DNA of 45,122 nt from Oscillospiraceae bacterium (GCA_015065445.1 SVQF01000006.1:1-45122); one strand, 5' to 3'; positions 1 through 8,618 are shown, counted from the stretch's first letter. Made by a program: numbers and translations. Notes: generated by a model not told the origin, from the sequence alone.

Positions 1-1040
1 TCAGTCATAAACAGCGATACCATCGGCTCGCCGATAAAGTAAAGCGTAATACTCATTGCAACCGACACGCACAAATCGAGGACAAAAATCTGCTTTACCG
101 ATTTTACAATTCTGCCATAGTTTTCGGCACCGTAGTTCTGACCTACAAAGGTCTGTGTTGCAACGCCGAGTGCCGACATGGGCAGGTTGGTCAGGTTTTC
201 GACTCTGCCTGCGGCTGTGAATCCTGCAATTACTTCTGAGCCGAAGGAGTTTACGGCACTCTGCAGGCACATTGAGCCCACCGACGTAATAGTGAACTGC
301 AGCGACACGGGTATGCCGAGTCCTATTTGTCTGAGTGCGGTTTTGGGATGAAGTTTCAAATCCTCTTTAGTTATTTCAACATCGTCGTTGAGTTTGATAA
401 TATAAAATCCCGTGAGTCCAGCTGCGGTTATGTGTGATATGAGCGTTGCTGCAGCGGCACCCTCTACGCCCCAGCCGAAAGTTTTTACAAACAGCATATC
501 GAGGCAGAAATTTACAAACACGCTGACCGTAAAGAAGTACAGTGGCTTTTTACTTTCGCCCACCGCTCTTGAAATGGCGGTAAAGTTGTTTGACAGCATC
601 TGAAAAGGCACGCCGAAGTAAAGAATATTTACGTAGGCTGCCGACAGGTCAATTATTTTATCGGGTGTGCCGATTAATCTTAAAAGCGGTTTTGACATTA
701 TGTGGGCGGTGATTACAATCACAAGTCCCACAAGAAACGCAACTGTAATGCTGCTGCCCGAATAATGAGCGACCTTCCGTTTGTCGCCCGCACCGAAGGC
801 GTGGGCAACGGGAATGGTGAATCCGCTTGTGAGTCCGAGTGCCGCACCTATAATAAACGAATTAATTGCTCCGACATTACCGACAGCCGCAAGAGCGTCG
901 GTGCTTACATATCTGCCCACAATAATATTATCAACGAGTGCGTAGTTGTACTGCAACAACGACGAAAACATTATCGGCAAGGCAAAAACAATTATGCTTT
1001 TTATGGTATTTCCGCTTAGCATATCCGTTTTATTTTTCAT
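1..1040 (-). CDS. MATE family multidrug/Na+ exporter (3' end outside window)
   Basis: The frame is open from an ATG at 1040 to the window edge, giving about 346 residues. It lacks roughly the last 100 residues of a usual 450-residue MATE transporter. The translation starts MKNKTDMLSGNTIKSIIVF and continues with typical MATE signatures: LPIMFSSLLQ, DNIIVGRYVS and alternating hydrophobic helices. A second set of helices follows a linker near residues 220-240, as expected for the two-bundle fold. MATE proteins export cationic compounds across the cytoplasmic membrane using Na+ or H+ gradients; the substrate cannot be told here. The Shine-Dalgarno AGAGG lies 9 bases before the ATG. The gene runs in the same direction as the secreted-protein gene upstream, but a terminator separates them and it has its own promoter. 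Confidence 0.9.
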   Translation of the reverse strand, partial: MKNKTDMLSGNTIKSIIVFALPIMFSSLLQYNYALVDNIIVGRYVSTDALAAVGNVGAINSFIIGAALGLTSGFTIPVAHAFGAGDKRKVAHYSGSSITVAFLVGLVIVITAHIMSKPLLRLIGTPDKIIDLSAAYVNILYFGVPFQMLSNNFTAISRAVGESKKPLYFFTVSVFVNFCLDMLFVKTFGWGVEGAAAATLISHITAAGLTGFYIIKLNDDVEITKEDLKLHPKTALRQIGLGIPVSLQFTITSVGSMCLQSAVNSFGSEVIAGFTAAGRVENLTNLPMSALGVATQTFVGQNYGAENYGRIVKSVKQIFVLDLCVSVAMSITLYFIGEPMVSLFMT

Positions 1041-1073
1041 TACAACAGACCTCTGTTTGTACAAATTATATAC

Positions 1074-1101
1074 ATTATATACCATATAAAACTAATTGCA
1101 A
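1074..1101 (-). promoter_or_regulatory. sigma-A promoter for the MATE gene
   Basis: On the minus strand TTGCAA (1101-1096) is followed after 16 bases by TATAAT (1079-1074), about 35 bases before the MATE start codon. The -10 box is perfect and the -35 box matches at four to five positions. Confidence 0.6.
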
Positions 1102-1115
1102 TACCTTTTTAAAAT

Positions 1116-1152
1116 AAAATACCGTGGCAAGCGGGGCTTGCCACAGTATTTT
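1116..1152 (-). terminator. intrinsic terminator after the 662-residue secreted protein
   Basis: A stem of AAAATAC(c)GTGGCAAG with its complement CTTGCCAC(a)GTATTTT and a short GC loop lies 11 bases past the stop codon at 1163. A T-rich run follows on the minus strand. It separates the secreted-protein gene from the MATE gene. Confidence 0.8.
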
Positions 1153-1162
1153 ATTTTTGGTT

Positions 1163-3151
1163 TTATTTTGTTATAGTATTCTTTGCGGCTGACCACGAAG
1201 AGTAGTACTTTGTTTTGCCCACAGTCTTGTATGTGCGGATGCGTACATAATACTTTTTCTTTGCAGCAAGCTTTTTGATTGTTGTTTTAACAGTGCTGTT
1301 TTTGGTAACCGTTACCGTTTTTGCCGAGGCAAAATTGCTCTTTAAGCTGTACTGAATCTGGTAGCCGGTAACCTGAGCAGCCTGCTTTTTCCACTGAACA
1401 GTAAGCTGTTTTTTGCCTGCGGTAAGTTTGGAGAGCGTTGTTGCCTTCGGTATAATCTTGAAGGTCTTTTTAACGCTTCCGGTGTAGTTGCCCTTGCCTG
1501 TAACCGTAAGAGTTGCAACGCCTACGTTTTTGTTGGCAGTGTAGGTTACAGAATAGTCAGTGCCGTTTTTGAGAGTTTTGCTGCCGAGTTTAACGGTGAT
1601 TGCCTGAGTGAGTGCCTTGCCCGTGTAAACCTTGTTTTTAACGCCTGTAACCGTTGCTTTTGCAATGCTGGTTTTTGCAGGTGCGGGAGGTGTAACGGGA
1701 GCCGAACCGTTGCCGTTATATACAAACTCGGTGGCAGGGATTTCATAATTGTAAAGACCGTCCACCGTTTTTTCGGTATATGACGGCGTGAGTGACGAAA
1801 CCGAAACGCTGTCGTTCTTTTCAACATAATTGTAAAACGTATCGCCTACCTGAACGCCGTCGTTTGCTGTGAAGTCATATACGTTTTCGCCCCACTCAAC
1901 AGCATACTTTTTGCCGTCTTTGTCGGTGTAAACCTGCATCCAGGAATAGTTTACGCTGTTTTCGCACTCAAGATATACATCTTTCATACCCATAACAAAT
2001 TCCCAGCCCGATGATTTAAACTCGTCTTCGGTAACATAGAGAGTTTTAAAATCTTTGTCCTGAATAAGTTTTGTGCTGTCGGGTGCTGTTATGTAGCGGT
2101 TTATTGCATAGCCGTAAACTGTAACGTCATCCTGCTGTGAAGAATACTGAGAGGCACCGTAATAACCGTCGGGGTCAGCAGGATTGCGTACCCTGTCGGC
2201 ACTGTAATGCCAGTCGACGTCAAGATTGTCTGCGTCGTAATATGCAACCTGTTCAGGCTCGTCCGAAGGTTCCTGACGTGGACCGTATTCGGTCTGCTGA
2301 CCCCATTCGTCTTCCGTAAATTCGAGGCTGCCGTATTCGCCGAAGCTCGGGTCCTCCATATAAGTATCGTATTTTGGAATATATACGTAGCGATGTACCC
2401 AGAAGAAAATGGTTTCTTCATCGTCGCCTTTCCATCCCTGCGACACTGTGTAAATGCCATTCGGGTCGGAAACGGAGTCACATACAAGTCCGCCCCAGAG
2501 TTGGTAGCCCGAAAGATAAATGCCGTTGATTGACTCGCTCTGCTCTACTGTGCAGTCCTGCTTTGTTACATTTACGCTCTGTGAATTGGCAAACGAAAAA
2601 GCGTTGTCAATATCCTTTGCAGAAGAACCCACAATTTTTACAGCACACTTTTTGCCGTAAAGCGTAACTTTTACGTCACTGTCGAAAGACACCTTGCCTG
2701 CGGTTCCCTCCGCCTGCATGGAAATTGCCATATCAAAGTTTTTGCGTGCGTTTACAGTGAGCTCGCCGCTGCCTTTGATTGTAAGATTTCCGCCGTAGCC
2801 GTCGCCCCAGACTACAATCTGCTCAAGCGAGGTTCTGCCATCGATTCTGATTGCAAAATCATCGCCCATCATATTTGCACAGATGCGGAGTTTGGTATCG
2901 GTAAGCTCACGGTCAAACCGAAGTTCGTTGGTGTTTTTGTCATAAGTGATGCCATTGTACACATTTTCATAAGCGGTACATTCATTATAAAAAGTATAAT
3001 GATTGCCTGTCTGAGCACCTGTATTGTCAAGTTCTTCGGCATACAAAAATGCATACGGTGCGTCGCTCGGTCCGTTATCGGCAAGCACTGTCATTGGCAG
3101 CATTGTAACTGCAAGAAGTACCACCATAACTACTGAAATGAATTTTTTCAT
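1163..3151 (-). CDS. secreted protein with C-terminal Fn3-like module
   Basis: The protein has 662 residues and an N-terminal signal peptide (MKKFISVVMVVLLAV, likely cut after VLA at residue 24). Residues about 65-200 read as short beta strands with many Gly/Asn (for example LTIKGSGELTV and VSFDSDVKVTLYGK). This resembles the right-handed beta-helix style of clostridial carbohydrate-binding secreted proteins, but that match is only by eye. The middle region is rich in Tyr, Asp and Trp and is not recognised. Residues about 495-570 hold an Ig-like module (VYTGKALTQAITVKLG ... GNYTGSVKKTFKI), and residues about 575-662 an Fn3-like module ending in YYSSWSAAKNTITK. The same C-terminal pair closes two other proteins in this window. 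No LPXTG or SLH anchor is visible. Shine-Dalgarno AAAGGAG precedes the ATG. Function is unknown, probably at the cell surface. Confidence 0.75.
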   Translation of the reverse strand: MKKFISVVMVVLLAVTMLPMTVLADNGPSDAPYAFLYAEELDNTGAQTGNHYTFYNECTAYENVYNGITYDKNTNELRFDRELTDTKLRICANMMGDDFAIRIDGRTSLEQIVVWGDGYGGNLTIKGSGELTVNARKNFDMAISMQAEGTAGKVSFDSDVKVTLYGKKCAVKIVGSSAKDIDNAFSFANSQSVNVTKQDCTVEQSESINGIYLSGYQLWGGLVCDSVSDPNGIYTVSQGWKGDDEETIFFWVHRYVYIPKYDTYMEDPSFGEYGSLEFTEDEWGQQTEYGPRQEPSDEPEQVAYYDADNLDVDWHYSADRVRNPADPDGYYGASQYSSQQDDVTVYGYAINRYITAPDSTKLIQDKDFKTLYVTEDEFKSSGWEFVMGMKDVYLECENSVNYSWMQVYTDKDGKKYAVEWGENVYDFTANDGVQVGDTFYNYVEKNDSVSVSSLTPSYTEKTVDGLYNYEIPATEFVYNGNGSAPVTPPAPAKTSIAKATVTGVKNKVYTGKALTQAITVKLGSKTLKNGTDYSVTYTANKNVGVATLTVTGKGNYTGSVKKTFKIIPKATTLSKLTAGKKQLTVQWKKQAAQVTGYQIQYSLKSNFASAKTVTVTKNSTVKTTIKKLAAKKKYYVRIRTYKTVGKTKYYSSWSAAKNTITK

Positions 3152-3180
3152 TTTAACATCTCCTTTATGCTTTTTTATTT

Positions 3181-3210
3181 ATTATACATTTTAGTATACG
3201 GCAGTCGCAA
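3181..3210 (-). promoter_or_regulatory. possible promoter for the 662-residue secreted protein
   Basis: Minus-strand TTGCGA (3210-3205), an 18-base spacer and TATAAT (3186-3181), about 30 bases before the start codon. The -10 is perfect; the -35 is only fair. Confidence 0.45.
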
Positions 3211-3223
3211 TACTATTGATTTT

Positions 3224-3251
3224 TTGACATTGACAAATCGGAAATTATAAG
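3224..3251 (+). promoter_or_regulatory. possible promoter for the double-HTH regulator
   Basis: TTGACA (3224-3229) is followed after 16 bases by TATAAG (3246-3251). A second TTGACA overlaps at 3230-3235. A better TATAAT at 3273-3278 has no -35 at a usable distance and would start RNA almost on the Shine-Dalgarno, so I prefer the upstream box. Confidence 0.35.
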
Positions 3252-3294
3252 TTATTAATATATTTGTAGTGGTATAATTGTGGCGGTGATTGAT

Positions 3295-4665
3295 ATGTCT
3301 TTTTCACAGACTTTAACTGAATATATGAAAAAATGCGGCTGCAACGCAAAAGAGCTTGCGGCTGTAAGCGGCGTGTCGCCAAGCAGTATAAGCCGCTACA
3401 AAAGCGGCGAGCGTGTGCCTTCGGTTAACAGCAAAGTGATTGAAAAACTTGCGTCGGGTATTGCAAAGCTTGACTCAGAAACCGATGCAAAAAAAATCTA
3501 CGCTGAATTTACGGTTGCCGCAGGCAGCGACGGAATTGACACAAAAGCACTTGTTGACAATCTGAACACGCTGATGAATCTTCTGGCGGTAAGTAACAAC
3601 AAACTTGCACAGGCAATTAACTACGACCCGTCGCATCTGTCACGCATACGTTCGGGCAGCCGCAATATCACAAAGCCGCAGAGTTTTGCGTCGCAGGTAA
3701 GTGAATATATTGTTAATAAGCACTGCACGGATGAAGAATTTGAAAGCCTGAAAACGCTTACGGGCAGCGACGGGTCTAACATAAAAAATGACCTGTACAA
3801 GTGGCTTTGCAGCGGACAGAACAAAAAAGACAATTCCGTTTCGCAGTTGCTTTATTCACTCGAAACCTTCAACCTTGACGAATATATAGAGGCAATCCAC
3901 TTTAACGACATAAAAGTGCCTACACTCCCCTTTTCGCTGCCGACGGGCAAAATGTATTACGGCAAGGACAGAATGAAACAATGCGAACTTGACTTTTTTA
4001 AGACGACGTTTTTATCCCGTGCGAGAGACTCTGTTTTTATGTGCAGCGATATGCCGATGGCATCAATGGCAAACGACCTTGACTTTGACAAAAAGTGGAT
4101 GATGTCGATTGCAGTTATGCTTAAAAAGGGACTCAGGATAAATATAATCCACAATCTTGACCGCCCTTGGAACGAAATGATGCTCGGTCTTCAGGCGTGG
4201 ATTCCGATTTATATGACGGGGCAGGTGCATCCGTACTATTTCAAGTCAATAAAAACAAATATATATCACCACATTAACTACGTGTCGGGTGCGGCTGCTA
4301 TGAGCGGCGAGTGCGTTGATGGATTTTTTGAAGACGGCAAATACTACCTGACTAAAAACAAAGACGAAATCGCATACTACCGAAAAAAAGCGGACGACTT
4401 ATTAAAAAAGGCGTCGCCGCTTATGGAGATATACACTGCCGACAGAGAAAATGAATTTGCAGCCTTTACCGAAAGTGAAAAGGACGAAGAATCGTATCTG
4501 CTTGAAGAAGGACAGAAGGTGTTTAAAAACATTGAAATACGGGTGTGCCACGGCAAGTGGGTGCTGATTACAAAAAAGAGCCACCCGTACATTCACTTTG
4601 TTATACGCCACCCGAGACTGATGCAGGCAATAGAAAACTTTTCGGCAGAAATAGAAGAGAATTAG
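3295..4665 (+). CDS. XRE-type regulator with two HTH domains and an unrecognised C-terminal domain
   Basis: From the ATG at 3295 the protein has 456 residues. That start has GGCGGTGATT, a long match to the anti-Shine-Dalgarno, just before it; an in-frame GTG at 3280 would place the site inside the gene. Residues about 5-60 form a classic XRE helix-turn-helix (AKELAAVSGVSPSSISRYKSG). Residues about 85-140 form a second one (LAQAINYDPSHLSRIRSGSRN). From about residue 205 there is a mixed domain with GKMYYGKDRMKQCELDFF, then KKGLRINIIHNLDRPWNEM and YMTGQVHPYYFK. I do not recognise it as a named effector-binding family, though the strand-then-His pattern is reminiscent of phospholipase-D-like folds. 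It is divergent from the secreted-protein gene at 3151, so local regulation of that gene is possible. Confidence 0.75.
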   Translation: MSFSQTLTEYMKKCGCNAKELAAVSGVSPSSISRYKSGERVPSVNSKVIEKLASGIAKLDSETDAKKIYAEFTVAAGSDGIDTKALVDNLNTLMNLLAVSNNKLAQAINYDPSHLSRIRSGSRNITKPQSFASQVSEYIVNKHCTDEEFESLKTLTGSDGSNIKNDLYKWLCSGQNKKDNSVSQLLYSLETFNLDEYIEAIHFNDIKVPTLPFSLPTGKMYYGKDRMKQCELDFFKTTFLSRARDSVFMCSDMPMASMANDLDFDKKWMMSIAVMLKKGLRINIIHNLDRPWNEMMLGLQAWIPIYMTGQVHPYYFKSIKTNIYHHINYVSGAAAMSGECVDGFFEDGKYYLTKNKDEIAYYRKKADDLLKKASPLMEIYTADRENEFAAFTESEKDEESYLLEEGQKVFKNIEIRVCHGKWVLITKKSHPYIHFVIRHPRLMQAIENFSAEIEEN

Positions 4666-4666
4666 A

Positions 4667-4698
4667 CAAAAAAACGGAGCAGTTTTAAACTGCTCCGT
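4667..4698 (-). terminator. intrinsic terminator after ilvE
   Basis: A perfect 12-bp inverted repeat with one central base (4674-4698, ACGGAGCAGTTT and its complement) lies 17 bases past the ilvE stop. Seven T follow on the minus strand. It lies between converging genes and may also stop the regulator transcript, but a T-run is present only for the minus direction. Confidence 0.85.
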
Positions 4699-4715
4699 TA
4701 ATGATTGTATTGAAT

Positions 4716-5741
4716 TTAATCAATCTCTACTATCCAGCCTTCAGGTGCCTCAATTTTGCCCATCTGAATGCCTGTGAGTGTGTCGTAAAGTTTTTTGGTA
4801 ATCGGTCCCATTTCGTCCATACCTGACGGGAAGCATATTTCTTCACCGTGGTTAACAATCTTGCCGACGGGAGAAATAACAGCAGCGGTTCCGCAAAGAC
4901 CGCACTCTGCCATATCCTTAACCTCTTCAAGAGTAACCTCTCTGTGTTCAACGGTAAGGCCGAGATACTTTTCGGCAACTACCATAAGCGAACGGCGTGT
5001 GATTGACGGAAGGATTGAGTCGCTCTTAGGAGTAACAACTTTGCCGTCCTTAGTTACAAACAGGAAGTTTGCACCGCCTGTTTCCTCTACCTTTGTTCTT
5101 GTTGCAGGGTCGAGGTACATATTTTCGTCATAGCCGTTGTTATGTGCGTCAACGATGTTGTGAAGCGACATAGCGTAGTTGAGTCCTGCCTTGATGTTAC
5201 CTGTGCCGTGAGGTGCAGCTCTGTCGAGGTCTGACACACGGATGGTAATCGGCTTTGCACCGCCCTTGAAGTACGGACCGACAGGCGTGGCAAAAATTCT
5301 GAACTGATACTCGTCGGCAGGCTTTACGCCTATAACTGCGTTTGAGCCGAACATATACGGTCTGATATAAAGCGTTGCACCGCTACCGAACGGAGGAACC
5401 CATGCCGCATTTGCTTTTACAACCTGCTTTACAGCTTCGATAAATTTATCCTCAGGGAATACGGGCATCTCAAGTGTACGGCAGGAATCAGCCATACGGG
5501 ATGCGTTGAGGTCGGGGCGGAAACAAACAATTTTGCCGTCCTCGGTTGTGTAAGCCTTGAGTCCTTCAAAGCAGGTCTGTGCGTACTGAAGAACACCTGC
5601 ACACTCTGTCATAGTAACGGTTGCGTCCTCTGTAAGAACACCGTCGTCCCACTTGCCGTCCTTAAAATTTGATACAAAACGGTAGTCTGTGGGCATATAG
5701 GCAAAGCCAAGTGAACCCCAGTCAATGTCTTTCTTTTGCAT
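4716..5741 (-). CDS. ilvE: branched-chain amino acid aminotransferase
   Basis: This is a 341-residue class IV (fold type IV) PLP aminotransferase, the usual length of the long BCAT type. It transfers the amino group between glutamate and the 2-keto acids of leucine, isoleucine and valine in the cytoplasm. The PLP lysine is K184 in GNIKAGLNYA. Other BCAT signatures are QTCFEGLKAY near the N terminus, YIRPYMFGS, and GLCGTAAVISPVG near the C terminus. Shine-Dalgarno AAAGGAGATG lies before the ATG. The gene starts 32 bases after the stop of the DtxR-type regulator with no terminator between, so the two are probably one transcript. No T-box or leader attenuator is visible in front of it. Confidence 0.95.
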   Translation of the reverse strand: MQKKDIDWGSLGFAYMPTDYRFVSNFKDGKWDDGVLTEDATVTMTECAGVLQYAQTCFEGLKAYTTEDGKIVCFRPDLNASRMADSCRTLEMPVFPEDKFIEAVKQVVKANAAWVPPFGSGATLYIRPYMFGSNAVIGVKPADEYQFRIFATPVGPYFKGGAKPITIRVSDLDRAAPHGTGNIKAGLNYAMSLHNIVDAHNNGYDENMYLDPATRTKVEETGGANFLFVTKDGKVVTPKSDSILPSITRRSLMVVAEKYLGLTVEHREVTLEEVKDMAECGLCGTAAVISPVGKIVNHGEEICFPSGMDEMGPITKKLYDTLTGIQMGKIEAPEGWIVEID

Positions 5742-5773
5742 TTATATACATCTCCTTTAGAATGTTATACAGA

Positions 5774-6133
5774 TTAATTTGCTGCCAGATATTTTTTAAC
5801 AGCACTCAGAGTTTCGTCCGAGATAACGTGTTCGATTTTGCAGGCGTCCGCAGCTGCGACATCGTCGCTTACGCCGAATTTTACAAGCAAATCGGTAAGA
5901 ACCGTGTGGCGTTCATAAATCTTTTTGGCAAGGTCGAGACCCGAGTCGGTAAGATTAAGAGCACCGCTGTCCTCAACAGTGAGGTATCCCTCACGTTTGA
6001 GTATGCTTACTCCCCTGCTGACGCTCGGTTTTGAAAATCCCATCTCCTCTGCCACGTCAATGGAACGGACAATCTGCTTTTTATTGCTCAGGACATAAAT
6101 TGTTTCAAGATACATTTCACCTGATTCGTGCAT
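5774..6133 (-). CDS. DtxR/MntR-family metal-dependent repressor
   Basis: From the ATG at 6133 (GGAGGTGA seven bases upstream) the protein has 119 residues; the frame is open further upstream but has no other good start. Residues 20-60 form the winged HTH (SIDVAEEMGFSKPSVSRGVSIL). Residues 70-119 form the metal-binding dimerisation domain. The visible ligands follow the DtxR/IdeR primary site: M7, C98, E101 and H102 in DACKIEH. MntR has Asp where M7 is, so iron is more likely than manganese (inference). The second-site residues of DtxR are only partly kept (H76 present, the others not), and there is no SH3-like third domain. It is the first gene of a probable two-gene transcript with ilvE, which is an unusual partner. 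Confidence 0.85.
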   Translation of the reverse strand: MHESGEMYLETIYVLSNKKQIVRSIDVAEEMGFSKPSVSRGVSILKREGYLTVEDSGALNLTDSGLDLAKKIYERHTVLTDLLVKFGVSDDVAAADACKIEHVISDETLSAVKKYLAAN

Positions 6134-6163
6134 AATGTCACCTCCAAAAAATAATACAAATAA

Positions 6164-6192
6164 ATAATACCATATAAAAAACTGAATTTCAA
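6164..6192 (-). promoter_or_regulatory. sigma-A promoter for the DtxR-type gene and ilvE
   Basis: Minus-strand TTGAAA (6192-6187), a 17-base spacer and TATTAT (6169-6164), about 30 bases before the ATG at 6133. A metal-box operator could overlap it, but I cannot define one with confidence. Confidence 0.65.
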
Positions 6193-6253
6193 CACAAAAA
6201 TACATTATATCCGCTTGTTTTATTAAGAGAATATAAATTTTAAAAGTGCGGTA

Positions 6254-6282
6254 TTGTTTTTTAAATTAAGAACAGTTATAAT
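6254..6282 (+). promoter_or_regulatory. promoter of the ymdB-recG operon
   Basis: TTGTTT (6254-6259), a 17-base spacer and TATAAT (6277-6282). The start codon is 46 bases downstream. A small hairpin GAGG-N5-CCTC (6300-6312) sits in the leader just before the weak ribosome site. Confidence 0.55.
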
Positions 6283-6328
6283 ATTACATTGAATAATCAG
6301 AGGTACGGCCTCGTAGAAACGGTAAAAC

Positions 6329-7102
6329 ATGAATATTATTACAATCGGAGACATAGTTTCCAAGCAAGGGTGCGAATACCTTGCTGAAAAACTGCCCGAA
6401 CTCAAAAGGGATTACAAGGCTGACCTTGTAATAGCAAACGGCGAAAACTCAGCAGTAGGCAACGGTATTACTCCTGCAAGTGCAAAGTACATTTTTGACT
6501 GCGGCGTGGACGTTATCACGCTTGGCAATCACTCGCTCAGACGGCAGGAAATTGCAGATTATCTTGAAGAACACGACGCAATCGTCCGCCCCGAAAACTA
6601 CCACAGCACTGCACCCGGCAGAGGCTTTACGGTGGTTGACAAGGGCAGATACAGAGTGCTTGTTGCAAACCTTCAGGGTACGGTGTACCTTGATGCGATT
6701 GAAAATCCGTTTGACGCTGTAAGCCGTGTGCTTGATTTTGCAGAGGCACAGGGTATTAAGGTAATTATACTTGACTTTCATGCAGAGGCAAGCAGCGAAA
6801 AACGTTCTATGGGATTTTACCTTGACGGCAAAGTATCGGCAGTTGTGGGTACGCACACGCACGTGCAGACTTCTGACGAACAGATTTTGCCAAACGGCAC
6901 GGCATATATTACCGACCTCGGTATGACCGGTCCGTATTATTCGGTTCTCGGTGTAAAGCCCGAGATTACAATACAAAAATTCAAAACCAATCTGCCTGTC
7001 AGGTTCAAAAACGCAGACGGTCCCTGCACCGTTGAGGGCTGTTTTATTGAAGTTGACGAAAAGACGGGGCAGGCAGTACGAATAGAAAGGTTCAGACGAT
7101 GA
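6329..7102 (+). CDS. ymdB: YmdB-type 2',3'-cyclic nucleotide phosphodiesterase (TIGR00282)
   Basis: The protein has 257 residues, close to the usual 260-265. It is a calcineurin-like metallophosphoesterase. All expected metal ligands are present in order: D8 (ITIGDIV), E39 and N40 (NGENS), N67 and H68 (LGNHS), H151 (DFHAEAS), H176 and H178 (GTHTHVQT). The block ILPNGTAYITDLGMTGPYYSVLG is characteristic of the family. In Bacillus YmdB hydrolyses 2',3'-cyclic nucleotides and affects biofilm and mRNA turnover, where the gene follows rny; no rny gene is visible here. The Shine-Dalgarno is poor (ACGGTAA). The stop overlaps the next start by four bases (ATGA). Confidence 0.92.
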   Translation: MNIITIGDIVSKQGCEYLAEKLPELKRDYKADLVIANGENSAVGNGITPASAKYIFDCGVDVITLGNHSLRRQEIADYLEEHDAIVRPENYHSTAPGRGFTVVDKGRYRVLVANLQGTVYLDAIENPFDAVSRVLDFAEAQGIKVIILDFHAEASSEKRSMGFYLDGKVSAVVGTHTHVQTSDEQILPNGTAYITDLGMTGPYYSVLGVKPEITIQKFKTNLPVRFKNADGPCTVEGCFIEVDEKTGQAVRIERFRR

Positions 7103-8595
7103 CAAAAAGATACCTGTCTGTTTTGCTTGCAGTGATTGCAGTGGCGTTATCGCTCGTATCCTGCACGCCGAGAGGCAGCGACACGGCTGCTCACTCGCTT
7201 GTAACAGAGCCTTCCACAAAACTTGTGACCGACACAACGGGATTCAAACTGAGTTATTCACAGTCGGATTCGCTTAATCCGTTTGAAACAAAAACGCTGA
7301 ACAATCAGATTGTTGAAACGCTTGTGTTTGACTCGCTTTTCGTCACTGACGAAAGTTTTGAGGCTCAGCCGTCAATTGCGACGGGCTACTCATACGAGAG
7401 CAGCAACAAGCTCAACGTTACAATTCCGAGCGGTATTCTGTTTTCAAACGGCACAAAACTCACGGCAAACAGCGTGGTTTACTCATTTAATCAGGCAAAG
7501 GGCTCGCCGCACTGGAAAAATATGCTGAAAGGCATAAGCGACGCCGAGGCACTGAGCGACACTGTAATTCAGTTTACACTGTCGTACAAAAACCCGAATG
7601 CACACAATCTGCTGACTTTTGCGATTGCAAACGGCGACGAGGACAAAAACGGTTATCCTATTGGAAGCGGACGTTATCAGTTTGGTGAGGGAAACGGCTC
7701 GGTATTCCTCGAGGTAAACAAAAACCGTACCGAATTCACCCCACACTTCACAAAAATTCAGCTTATAAATATCACTTCTGCCGAGTCGATTGAAAATGCA
7801 ATTAACATAGGCAACATAAGTTACACTTTCCGTGATATGAGTACGGGAAGCGAAAACAAGATGCAGTGCAGAACCAAGGCTGTTAATCTGACAAATCTTG
7901 TTTACGTCGGCGTAAACGGCTATAACGGAATCACAAAAAACAAGAATATCCGCAAAGCAATTTCGTTTGCGATTGACAGAGACACCATTGTTAAAAGTGC
8001 ATACAGAGGTTATGCAAAAAGCACAACTTCACCGTTCCACCCGAGTTCATATCTCGGCAAACAGGCTGCCGTTATTGACACCGCCGCCGACCTTGCATCA
8101 GCAAAGCAGGCTATTGCAAACAGCGGTTACAAAAGCAGCGAACTCAAAATTGACATTCTTGTAAACAAGAACCTTCAACGTATTTCGGCTGTAAAACTTA
8201 TAAAGCAGCAGCTTGAGGCGGCAGGCTTTAAAGTTACCGTAAACCGTGAGAGCAACAAGCAGTATCAGTACAACGTCAAAAACAGGGCTTTTGACATTTA
8301 TATAGGTGAAACAAGAGTACCCGACGATATGAATCTGCTGAGCTTTTTCACAGACGGCGGTGCAACTCGCTACGGCATAAATCTTAACAAATCGAAGTCG
8401 GCTAAGACTTATCGTAACTACCTTAAAGGCGACGGAGAAATAGGAAGCTTTCTGCTTTCGTTTTCACAGGAGATGCCGTTTATACCGCTGCTTTACCGTC
8501 AGGGAATGATTTGCTATTCAAAGGCACTTCAGGGCGATATGCAGGGCTACAGCGACAACTATTTTGCAAATATTGAAGACTGGTACTATAACTGA
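7099..8595 (+). CDS. ABC transporter solute-binding lipoprotein, family 5 (OppA/DppA type)
   Basis: The protein has 498 residues. The N terminus is a lipoprotein signal peptide with lipobox L-V-S-C (Cys22 lipidated). Family 5 features are DSLNPFETKTLNNQIVETLVFDSLF near the start, the IRKAISFAIDRDTIVKSAYRGYAKST block near residue 290, and a late segment resembling DIYIGETRVPDDMNLLSFF. Such proteins bind peptides, nickel or sugars outside the membrane. No permease or ATPase gene is nearby, so it is an orphan receptor or shares a distant transporter. It overlaps ymdB by ATGA, so translation is coupled. The ligand cannot be assigned. Confidence 0.88.
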   Translation: MTKRYLSVLLAVIAVALSLVSCTPRGSDTAAHSLVTEPSTKLVTDTTGFKLSYSQSDSLNPFETKTLNNQIVETLVFDSLFVTDESFEAQPSIATGYSYESSNKLNVTIPSGILFSNGTKLTANSVVYSFNQAKGSPHWKNMLKGISDAEALSDTVIQFTLSYKNPNAHNLLTFAIANGDEDKNGYPIGSGRYQFGEGNGSVFLEVNKNRTEFTPHFTKIQLINITSAESIENAINIGNISYTFRDMSTGSENKMQCRTKAVNLTNLVYVGVNGYNGITKNKNIRKAISFAIDRDTIVKSAYRGYAKSTTSPFHPSSYLGKQAAVIDTAADLASAKQAIANSGYKSSELKIDILVNKNLQRISAVKLIKQQLEAAGFKVTVNRESNKQYQYNVKNRAFDIYIGETRVPDDMNLLSFFTDGGATRYGINLNKSKSAKTYRNYLKGDGEIGSFLLSFSQEMPFIPLLYRQGMICYSKALQGDMQGYSDNYFANIEDWYYN

Positions 8596-8618
8596 TATTT
8601 GATTAAGGAGGACTCAAT

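Noticed and set aside
3280-3294. GTG at 3280 as the start of the double-HTH regulator
   Set aside because: It would place the GGCGGTGATT ribosome site inside the gene; the ATG at 3295 is better placed.
6449-7237. Long open frame antisense to ymdB
   Set aside because: It is Cys/His/Arg-rich without a ribosome site and lies wholly over a strongly supported gene; it is a codon-bias shadow.
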